64,000 bases of DNA, from positions 29,009,988 to 29,073,987 of the forward strand of contig CM055189.1 in assembly GCA_029224185.1 (NCBI GenBank). Reading direction: 5' to 3'. Shown here one piece after another: positions 50,923 to 61,511 of the stretch (position 1 is the first letter of the stretch; each line of letters opens with the position of its first letter). The DNA comes from Karalla daura. Lineage: Eukaryota; Chordata; Actinopteri; Chaetodontiformes; Leiognathidae. A program made the position numbers and the translations under genes. The notes under the pieces are model-generated. The model worked only from the letters and a program-made list of their open reading frames with translations, did no database searches and was not told the DNA's origin.

Positions 50923-52161
50923 CAATCCCGAGGCCGGATTTGATCCTGGAGCTGAGATATTAAAGCTCGCCGAAAGTGAAAAAAACGACCACCCCGGACC
51001 TGTCGTTTTGGCCGAGATCCCGACCCCGAGCGAGCGAGCCCAAACCCACCATTTGGGGTGTGAGCCGCCTCCGGGGTGGCCCACGCTCACTGGAAAAAGC
51101 AATCCCGAGGCCGGCTTTGATCCTGGAGCTGAGATATTAAAGCTCGCCGAAAGTGAAAAAAACGACCACCCCGGACCTGTCGTTTTGGCCGAGATCCCGA
51201 CCCCGAGCGAGCGAGCCCAAACCCACCATTTGGGGTGTGAGCCGCCTCCGGGGTGGCCCACGCTCACTGGAAAAAGCAATCCCGAGGCCGGATTTGATCC
51301 TGGAGCTGAGATATTAAAGCTCGCCGAAAGTGAAAAAAACGACCACCCCGGACCTGTCGTTTTGGCCGAGATCCCGACCCCGAGCGAGCGAGCCCAAACC
51401 CACCATTTGGGGTGTGAGCCGCCTCCGGGGTGGCCCACGCTCACTGGAAAAAGCAATCCCGAGGCCGGCTTTGATCCTGGAGCTGAGATATTAAAGCTCG
51501 CCGAAAGTGAAAAAAACGACCACCCCGGACCTGTCGTTTTGGCCGAGATCCCGACCCCGAGCGAGCGAGCCCAAACCCACCATTTGGGGTGTGAGCCGCC
51601 TCCGGGGAGGCCCACGCTCACTGGAAAAAGCAATCCCGAGGCCGGCTTTGATCCTGGAGCTGAGATATTAAAGCTCGCCGAAAGTGAAAAAAACGACCAC
51701 CCCGGACCTGTCGTTTTGGCCGAGATCCCGACCCCGAGCGAGCGAGCCCAAACCCACCATTTGGGGTGTGAGCCGCCTCCGGGGTGGCCCACGCTCACTG
51801 GAAAAAGCAATCCCGAGGCCGGCTTTGATCCTGGAGCTGAGATATTAAAGCTCGCCGAAAGTGAAAAAAACGACCACCCCGGACCTGTCGTTTTGGCCGA
51901 GATCCCGACCCCGAGCGAGCGAGCCCAAACCCACCATTTGGGGTGTGAGCCGCCTCCGGGGTGGCCCACGCTCACTGGAAAAAGCAATCCCGAGGCCGGC
52001 TTTGATCCTGGAGCTGAGATATTAAAGCTCGCCGAAAGTGAAAAAAACAACCACCCCGGACCTGTCGTTTTGGCCGAGATCCCGACCCCGAGCGAGCGGG
52101 CACAAACCCACCATTTGGGGTGTGAGCCGCCTCCGGGGTGGCCCACGCTCACTGGAAAAAG

Positions 52162-53223
52162 CAATCCCGAGGCCGGATTTGATCCTGGAGCTGAGATATT
52201 AAAGCTCGCCGAAAGTGAAAAAAACGACCACCCCGGACCTGTCGTTTTGGCCGAGATCCCGACCCCGAGCGAGCGAGCCCAAACCCACCATTTGGGGTGT
52301 GAGCCGCCTCCGGGGTTGCCCACGCTCACTGGAAAAAGCAATCCCGAGGCCGGATTTGATCCTGGAGCTGAGATATTAAAGCTCGCCGAAAGTGAAAAAA
52401 ACGACCACCCCGGACCTGTCGTTTTGGCCGAGATCCCGACCCCGAGCGAGCGAGCCCAAACCCACCATTTGGGGTGTGAGCCGCCTCCGGGGTGGCCCAC
52501 GCTCACTGGAAAAAGCAATCCCGAGGCCGGCTTTGATCCTGGAGCTGAGATATTAAAGCTCGCCGAAAGTGAAAAAAACGACCACCCCGGACCTGTCGTT
52601 TTGGCCGAGATCCCGACCCCGAGCGAGCGAGCCCAAACCCACCATTTGGGGTGTGAGCCGCCTCCGGGGTGGCCCACGCTCACTGGAAAAAGCAATCCCG
52701 AGGCCGGCTTTGATCCTGGAGCTGAGATATTAAAGCTCGCCGAAAGTGAAAAAAACGACCACCCCGGACCTGTCGTTTTGGCCGAGATCCCGACCCCGAG
52801 CGAGCGAGCCCAAACCCACCATTTGGGGTGTGAGCCGCCTCCGGGGTTGCCCACGCTCACTGGAAAAAGCAATCCCGAGGCCGGATTTGATCCTGGAGCT
52901 GAGATATTAAAGCTCGCCGAAAGTGAAAAAAACGACCACCCCGGACCTGTCGTTTTGGCCGAGATCCCGACCCCGAGCGAGCGAGCCCAAACCCACCATT
53001 TGGGGTGTGAGCCGCCTCCGGGGTGGCCCACGCTCACTGGAAAAAGCAATCCCGAGGCCGGCTTTGATCCTGGAGCTGAGATATTAAAGCTCGCCGAAAG
53101 TGAAAAAAACGACCACCCCGGACCTGTCGTTTTGGCCGAGATCCCGACCCCGAGCGAGCGAGCCCAAACCCACCATTTGGGGTGTGAGCCGCCTCCGGGG
53201 TGGCCCACGCTCACTGGAAAAAG
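52162..53223 (+). repeat. 531-bp trimer repeated in tandem (52162-52692, 52693-53223, next begins 53224)
   Basis: TTG-marker units start at 52162, 52693 and 53224, three units apart. In each trimer a CCGGATTTG unit is followed by two CCGGCTTTG units in the same order. Such a three-unit period is not seen elsewhere in the array, so it is a local amplification. Confidence 0.82.
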
Positions 53224-55847
53224 CAATCCCGAGGCCGGCTTTGATCCTGGAGCTGAGATATTAAAGCTCGCCGAAAGTGAAAAAAACGACCACCCCGGAC
53301 CTGTCGTTTTGGCCGAGATCCCGACCCCGAGCGAGCGAGCCCAAACCCACCATTTGGGGTGTGAGCCGCCTCCGGGGTTGCCCACGCTCACTGGAAAAAG
53401 CAATCCCGAGGCCGGATTTGATCCTGGAGCTGAGATATTAAAGCTCGCCGAAAGTGAAAAAAACGACCACCCCGGACCTGTCGTTTTGGCCGAGATCCCG
53501 ACCCCGAGCGAGCGAGCCCAAACCCACCATTTGGGGTGTGAGCCGCCTCCGGGGTGGCCCACGCTCACTGGAAAAAGCAATCCCGAGGCCGGCTTTGATC
53601 CTGGAGCTGAGATATTAAAGCTCGCCAAAAGTGAAAAAAACGACCACCCCGGACCTGTCGTTTTGGCCGAGATCCCGACCCCGAGCGAGCGAGCCCAAAC
53701 CCACCATTTGGGGTGTGAGCCGCCTCCGGGGTGGCCCACGCTCACTGGAAAAAGCAATCCCGAGGCCGGCTTTGATCCTGGAGCTGAGATATTAAAGCTC
53801 GCCGAAAGTGAAAAAAACGACCACCCCGGACCTGTCGTTTTGGCCGAGATCCCGACCCCGAGCGAGCGAGCCCAAACCCACCATTTGGGGTGTGAGCCGC
53901 CTCCGGGGTGGCCCACGCTCACTGGAAAAAGCAATCCCGAGGCCGGCTTTGATCCTGGAGCTGAGATATTAAAGCTCGCCGAAAGTGAAAAAAACAACCA
54001 CCCCGGACCTGTCGTTTTGGCCGAGATCCCGACCCCGAGCGAGCGGGCACAAACCCACCATTTGGGGTGTGAGCCGCCTCCGGGGTGGCCCACGCTCACT
54101 GGAAAAAGCAATCCCGAGGCCGGATTTGATCCTGGAGCTGAGATATTAAAGCTCGCCGAAAGTGAAAAAAACGACCACCCCGGACCTGTCGTTTTGGCCG
54201 AGATCCCGACCCCGAGCGAGCGAGCCCAAACCCACCATTTGGGGTGTGAGCCGCCTCCGGGGTGGCCCACGCTCACTGGAAAAAGCAATCCCGAGGCCGG
54301 ATTTGATCCTGGAGCTGAGATATTAAAGCTCGCCGAAAGTGAAAAAAACGACCACCCCGGACCTGTCGTTTTGGCCGAGATCCCGACCCCGAGCGAGCGA
54401 GCCCAAACCCACGAATTAGGGTGTGAGCTGCCTCCGGGGTGGCCCACGCTCACTGGAAAAAGCAATCCCGAGGCCGGATTTGATCCTGGAGCTGAGATAT
54501 TAAAGCTCGCCGAAAGTGAAAAAAACGACCACCCCGGACCTGTCGTTTTGGCCGAGATCCCGACCCCGAGCGAGCGAGCCCAAACCCACCATTTGGGGTG
54601 TGAGCCGCCTCCGGGGTGGCCCACGCTCACTGGAAAAAGCAATCCCGAGGCCGGCTTTGATCCTGGAGCTGAGATATTAAAGCTCGCCGAAAGTGAAAAA
54701 AACGACCACCCCGGACCTGTCGTTTTGGCCGAGATCCCGACCCCGAGCGAGCGAGCCCAAACCCACCATTTGGGGTGTGAGCCGCCTCCGGGGTGGCCCA
54801 CGCTCACTGGAAAAAGCAATCCCGAGGCCGGATTTGATCCTGGAGCTGAGATATTAAAGCTCGCCGAAAGTGAAAAAAACGACCACCCCGGACCTGTCGT
54901 TTTGGCCGAGATCCCGACCCCGAGCGAGCGAGCCCAAACCCACCATTTGGGGTGTGAGCCGTCTCCGGGGTGGCCCACGCTCACTGGAAAAAGCAATCCC
55001 GAGGCCGGATTTGATCCTGGAGCTGAGATATTAAAGCTCGCCGAAAGTGAAAAAAACGACCACCCCGGACCTGTCGTTTTGGCCGAGATCCCGACCCCGA
55101 GCGAGCGAGCCCAAACCCACCATTTGGGGTGTGAGCCGCCTCCGGGGTGGCCCACGCTCACTGGAAAAAGCAATCCCGAGGCCGGCTTTGATCCTGGAGC
55201 TGAGATATTAAAGCTCGCCGAAAGTGAAAAAAACGACCACCCCGGACCTGTCGTTTTGGCCGAGATCCCGACCCCGAGCGAGCGAGCCCAAACCCACCAT
55301 TTGGGGTGTGAGCCGCCTCCGGGGAGGCCCACGCTCACTGGAAAAAGCAATCCCGAGGCCGGCTTTGATCCTGGAGCTGAGATATTAAAGCTCGCCGAAA
55401 GTGAAAAAAACGACCACCCCGGACCTGTCGTTTTGGCCGAGATCCCGACCCCGAGCGAGCGAGCCCAAACCCACCATTTGGGGTGTGAGCCGCCTCCGGG
55501 GTGGCCCACGCTCACTGGAAAAAGCAATCCCGAGGCCGGCTTTGATCCTGGAGCTGAGATATTAAAGCTCGCCGAAAGTGAAAAAAACGACCACCCCGGA
55601 CCTGTCGTTTTGGCCGAGATCCCGACCCCGAGCGAGCGAGCCCAAACCCACCATTTGGGGTGTGAGCCGCCTCCGGGGTGGCCCACGCTCACTGGAAAAA
55701 GCAATCCCGAGGCCGGCTTTGATCCTGGAGCTGAGATATTAAAGCTCGCCGAAAGTGAAAAAAAATCCCGACCCCGAGCGAGCGAGCCCAAACCCACCAT
55801 TTGGGGTGTGAGCCGCCTCCGGGGTGGCCCACGCTCACTGGAAAAAG
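53224..55847 (+). repeat. Segment duplicated 4925 bp upstream, copy 2
   Basis: Partner of 48299-50922, with all listed markers in place and G at 54419 where the other copy has A at 49494. Its first unit is also the third TTG unit of the adjoining 531-bp trimer series, so the two events overlap here. Confidence 0.85.
55702..55847 (+). repeat. Deleted 146-bp monomer, copy 6
   Basis: Same breakpoint (55764/55765), 4925 bp after copy 5. Upstream markers (54962 and 55325) have the same spacing as for copy 5. The units after copies 5 and 6 also share their markers for at least 1394 bp. Confidence 0.93.
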
Positions 55848-56378
55848 CAATCCCGAGGCCGGATTTGATCCTGGAGCTGAGATATTAAAGCTCGCCGAAA
55901 GTGAAAAAAACGACCACCCCGGACCTGTCGTTTTGGCCGAGATCCCGACCCCGAGCGAGCGAGCCCAAACCCACCATTTGGGGTGTGAGCCGCCTCCGGG
56001 GTGGCCCACGCTCACTGGAAAAAGCAATCCCGAGGCCGGCTTTGATCCTGGAGCTGAGATATTAAAGCTCGCCGAAAGTGAAAAAAACGACCACCCCGGA
56101 CCTGTCGTTTTGGCCGAGATCCCGACCCCGAGCGAGCGAGCCCAAACCCACCATTTGGGGTGTGAGCCGCCTCCGGGGTGGCCCACGCTCACTGGAAAAA
56201 GCAATCCCGAGGCCGGATTTGATCCTGGAGCTGAGATATTAAAGCTCGCCGAAAGTGAAAAAAACGACCACCCCGGACCTGTCGTTTTGGCCGAGATCCC
56301 GACCCCGAGCGAGCGAGCCCAAACCCACCATTTGGGGTGTGAGCCGCCTCCGGGGTGGCCCACGCTCACTGGAAAAAG

Positions 56379-59033
56379 CAATCCCGAGGCCGGCTTTGAT
56401 CCTGGAGCTGAGATATTAAAGCTCGCCGAAAGTGAAAAAAACGACCACCCCGGACCTGTCGTTTTGGCCGAGATCCCGACCCCGAGCGAGCGAGCCCAAA
56501 CCCACCATTTGGGGTGTGAGCCGCCTCCGGGGAGGCCCACGCTCACTGGAAAAAGCAATCCCGAGGCCGGCTTTGATCCTGGAGCTGAGATATTAAAGCT
56601 CGCCGAAAGTGAAAAAAACGACCACCCCGGACCTGTCGTTTTGGCCGAGATCCCGACCCCGAGCGAGCGAGCCCAAACCCACCATTTGGGGTGTGAGCCG
56701 CCTCCGGGGTGGCCCACGCTCACTGGAAAAAGCAATCCCGAGGCCGGCTTTGATCCTGGAGCTGAGATATTAAAGCTCGCCGAAAGTGAAAAAAACGACC
56801 ACCCCGGACCTGTCGTTTTGGCCGAGATCCCGACCCCGAGCGAGCGAGCCCAAACCCACCATTTGGGGTGTGAGCCGCCTCCGGGGTGGCCCACGCTCAC
56901 TGGAAAAAGCAATCCCGAGGCCGGCTTTGATCCTGGAGCTGAGATATTAAAGCTCGCCGAAAGTGAAAAAAACAACCACCCCGGACCTGTCGTTTTGGCC
57001 GAGATCCCGACCCCGAGCGAGCGGGCACAAACCCACCATTTGGGGTGTGAGCCGCCTCCGGGGTGGCCCACGCTCACTGGAAAAAGCAATCCCGAGGCCG
57101 GATTTGATCCTGGAGCTGAGATATTAAAGCTCGCCGAAAGTGAAAAAAACGACCACCCCGGACCTGTCGTTTTGGCCGAGATCCCGACCCCGAGCGAGCG
57201 AGCCCAAACCCACCATTTGGGGTGTGAGCCGCCTCCGGGGTTGCCCACGCTCACTGGAAAAAGCAATCCCGAGGCCGGATTTGATCCTGGAGCTGAGATA
57301 TTAAAGCTCGCCGAAAGTGAAAAAAACGACCACCCCGGACCTGTCGTTTTGGCCGAGATCCCGACCCCGAGCGAGCGAGCCCAAACCCACCATTTGGGGT
57401 GTGAGCCGCCTCCGGGGTGGCCCACGCTCACTGGAAAAAGCAATCCCGAGGCCGGCTTTGATCCTGGAGCTGAGATATTAAAGCTCGCCGAAAGTGAAAA
57501 AAACGACCACCCCGGACCTGTCGTTTTGGCCGAGATCCCGACCCCGAGCGAGCGAGCCCAAACCCACCATTTGGGGTGTGAGCCGCCTCCGGGGTGGCCC
57601 ACGCTCACTGGAAAAAGCAATCCCGAGGCCGGCTTTGATCCTGGAGCTGAGATATTAAAGCTCGCCGAAAGTGAAAAAAACGACCACCCCGGACCTGTCG
57701 TTTTGGCCGAGATCCCGACCCCGAGCGAGCGAGCCCAAACCCACCATTTGGGGTGTGAGCCGCCTCCGGGGTGGCCCACGCTCACTGGAAAAAGCAATCC
57801 CGAGGCCGGCTTTGATCCTGGAGCTGAGATATTAAAGCTCGCCGAAAGTGAAAAAAACGACCACCCCGGACCTGTCGTTTTGGCCGAGATCCCGACCCCG
57901 AGCGAGCGAGCCCAAACCCACCATTTGGGGTGTGAGCCGCCTCCGGGGTGGCCCACGCTCACTGGAAAAAGCAATCCCGAGGCCGGCTTTGATCCTGGAG
58001 CTGAGATATTAAAGCTCGCCGAAAGTGAAAAAAACGACCACCCCGGACCTGTCGTTTTGGCCGAGATCCCGACCCCGAGCGAGCGGGCACAAACCCACCA
58101 TTTGGGGTGTGAGCCGCCTCCGGGGTGGCCCACGCTCACTGGAAAAAGCAATCCCGAGGCCGGATTTGATCCTGGAGCTGAGATATTAAAGCTCGCCGAA
58201 AGTGAAAAAAACGACCACCCCGGACCTGTCGTTTTGGCCGAGATCCCGACCCCGAGCGAGCGAGCCCAAACCCACCATTTGGGGTGTGAGCCGCCTCCGG
58301 GGTGGCCCACGCTCACTGGAAAAAGCAATCCCGAGGCCGGCTTTGATCCTGGAGCTGAGATATTAAAGCTCGCCGAAAGTGAAAAAAACGACCACCCCGG
58401 ACCTGTCGTTTTGGCCGAGATCCCGACCCCGAGCGAGCGAGCCCAAACCCACGAATTAGGGTGTGAGCTGCCTCCGGGGTGGCCCACGCTCACTGGAAAA
58501 AGCAATCCCGAGGCCGGATTTGATCCTGGAGCTGAGATATTAAAGCTCGCCGAAAGTGAAAAAAACGACCACCCCGGACCTGTCGTTTTGGCCGAGATCC
58601 CGACCCCGAGCGAGCGAGCCCAAACCCACCATTTGGGGTGTGAGCCGCCTCCGGGGTGGCCCACGCTCACTGGAAAAAGCAATCCCGAGGCCGGCTTTGA
58701 TCCTGGAGCTGAGATATTAAAGCTCGCCGAAAGTGAAAAAAACGACCACCCCGGACCTGTCGTTTTGGCCGAGATCCCGACCCCGAGCGAGCGAGCCCAA
58801 ACCCACCATTTGGGGTGTGAGCCGCCTCCGGGGTGGCCCACGCTCACTGGAAAAAGCAATCTCGAGGCCGGATTTGATCCTGGAGCTGAGATATTAAAGC
58901 TCGCCGAAAGTGAAAAAAACGACCACCCCGGACCTGTCGTTTTGGCCGAGATCCCGACCCCGAGCGAGCGAGCCCAAACCCACCATTTGGGGTGTGAGCC
59001 GCCTCCGGGGTGGCCCACGCTCACTGGAAAAAG
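56379..59033 (+). repeat. Higher-order repeat, 15-unit form (2655 bp)
   Basis: Markers AGG 56533, AACAACC 56974, TTG 57242, GCGGGCACAAA about 58085 and CACGAATTAGGG 58452; the next AGG is at 59188. A private T at 58862 makes CTCGAG. This is the same marker order as at 38.3-45.9 kb. Confidence 0.83.
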
Positions 59034-61511
59034 CAATCCCGAGGCCGGCTTTGATCCTGGAGCTGAGATATTAAAGCTCGCCGAAAGTGAAAAAAACGAC
59101 CACCCCGGACCTGTCGTTTTGGCCGAGATCCCGACCCCGAGCGAGCGAGCCCAAACCCACCATTTGGGGTGTGAGCCGCCTCCGGGGAGGCCCACGCTCA
59201 CTGGAAAAAGCAATCCCGAGGCCGGCTTTGATCCTGGAGCTGAGATATTAAAGCTCGCCGAAAGTGAAAAAAACGACCACCCCGGACCTGTCGTTTTGGC
59301 CGAGATCCCGACCCCGAGCGAGCGAGCCCAAACCCACCATTTGGGGTGTGAGCCGCCTCCGGGGTGGCCCACGCTCACTGGAAAAAGCAATCCCGAGGCC
59401 GGCTTTGATCCTGGAGCTGAGATATTAAAGCTCGCCGAAAGTGAAAAAAACGACCACCCCGGACCTGTCGTTTTGGCCGAGATCCCGACCCCGAGCGAGC
59501 GAGCCCAAACCCACCATTTGGGGTGTGAGCCGCCTCCGGGGTGGCCCACGCTCACTGGAAAAAGCAATCCCGAGGCCGGCTTTGATCCTGGAGCTGAGAT
59601 ATTAAAGCTCGCCGAAAGTGAAAAAAACAACCACCCCGGACCTGTCGTTTTGGCCGAGATCCCGACCCCGAGCGAGCGGGCACAAACCCACCATTTGGGG
59701 TGTGAGCCGCCTCCGGGGTGGCCCACGCTCACTGGAAAAAGCAATCCCGAGGCCGGATTTGATCCTGGAGCTGAGATATTAAAGCTCGCCGAAAGTGAAA
59801 AAAACGACCACCCCGGACCTGTCGTTTTGGCCGAGATCCCGACCCCGAGCGAGCGAGCCCAAACCCACCATTTGGGGTGTGAGCCGCCTCCGGGGTTGCC
59901 CACGCTCACTGGAAAAAGCAATCCCGAGGCCGGATTTGATCCTGGAGCTGAGATATTAAAGCTCGCCGAAAGTGAAAAAAACGACCACCCCGGACCTGTC
60001 GTTTTGGCCGAGATCCCGACCCCGAGCGAGCGAGCCCAAACCCACCATTTGGGGTGTGAGCCGCCTCCGGGGTGGCCCACGCTCACTGGAAAAAGCAATC
60101 CCGAGGCCGGCTTTGATCCTGGAGCTGAGATATTAAAGCTCGCCGAAAGTGAAAAAAACGACCACCCCGGACCTGTCGTTTTGGCCGAGATCCCGACCCC
60201 GAGCGAGCGAGCCCAAACCCACCATTTGGGGTGTGAGCCGCCTCCGGGGTGGCCCACGCTCACTGGAAAAAGCAATCCCGAGGCCGGCTTTGATCCTGGA
60301 GCTGAGATATTAAAGCTCGCCGAAAGTGAAAAAAACGACCACCCCGGACCTGTCGTTTTGGCCGAGATCCCGACCCCGAGCGAGCGGGCACAAACCCACC
60401 ATTTGGGGTGTGAGCCGCCTCCGGGGTGGCCCACGCTCACTGGAAAAAGCAATCCCGAGGCCGGATTTGATCCTGGAGCTGAGATATTAAAGCTCGCCGA
60501 AAGTGAAAAAAACGACCACCCCGGACCTGTCGTTTTGGCCGAGATCCCGACCCCGAGCGAGCGAGCCCAAACCCACCATTTGGGGTGTGAGCCGCCTCCG
60601 GGGTGGCCCACGCTCACTGGAAAAAGCAATCCCGAGGCCGGCTTTGATCCTGGAGCTGAGATATTAAAGCTCGCCGAAAGTGAAAAAAACGACCACCCCG
60701 GACCTGTCGTTTTGGCCGAGATCCCGACCCCGAGCGAGCGAGCCCAAACCCACGAATTAGGGTGTGAGCTGCCTCCGGGGTGGCCCACGCTCACTGGAAA
60801 AAGCAATCCCGAGGCCGGATTTGATCCTGGAGCTGAGATATTAAAGCTCGCCGAAAGTGAAAAAAACGACCACCCCGGACCTGTCGTTTTGGCCGAGATC
60901 CCGACCCCGAGCGAGCGAGCCCAAACCCACCATTTGGGGTGTGAGCCGCCTCCGGGGTGGCCCACGCTCACTGGAAAAAGCAATCCCGAGGCCGGCTTTG
61001 ATCCTGGAGCTGAGATATTAAAGCTCGCCGAAAGTGAAAAAAACGACCACCCCGGACCTGTCGTTTTGGCCGAGATCCCGACCCCGAGCGAGCGAGCCCA
61101 AACCCACCATTTGGGGTGTGAGCCGCCTCCGGGGTGGCCCACGCTCACTGGAAAAAGCAATCCCGAGGCCGGATTTGATCCTGGAGCTGAGATATTAAAG
61201 CTCGCCGAAAGTGAAAAAAACGACCACCCCGGACCTGTCGTTTTGGCCGAGATCCCGACCCCGAGCGAGCGAGCCCAAACCCACCATTTGGGGTGTGAGC
61301 CGCCTCCGGGGTGGCCCACGCTCACTGGAAAAAGCAATCCCGAGGCCGGATTTGATCCTGGAGCTGAGATATTAAAGCTCGCCGAAAGTGAAAAAAACGA
61401 CCACCCCGGACCTGTCGTTTTGGCCGAGATCCCGACCCCGAGCGAGCGAGCCCAAACCCACCATTTGGGGTGTGAGCCGCCTCCGGGGTGGCCCACGCTC
61501 ACTGGAAAAAG
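59034..61511 (+). repeat. Higher-order repeat, 14-unit form (2478 bp)
   Basis: Markers AGG 59188, AACAACC about 59629, TTG about 59896, GCGGGCACAAA about 60386 and CACGAATTAGGG 60753; the next AGG is at 61666. Spacing equals copies 1 and 2 at 38272-43227. Confidence 0.84.
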
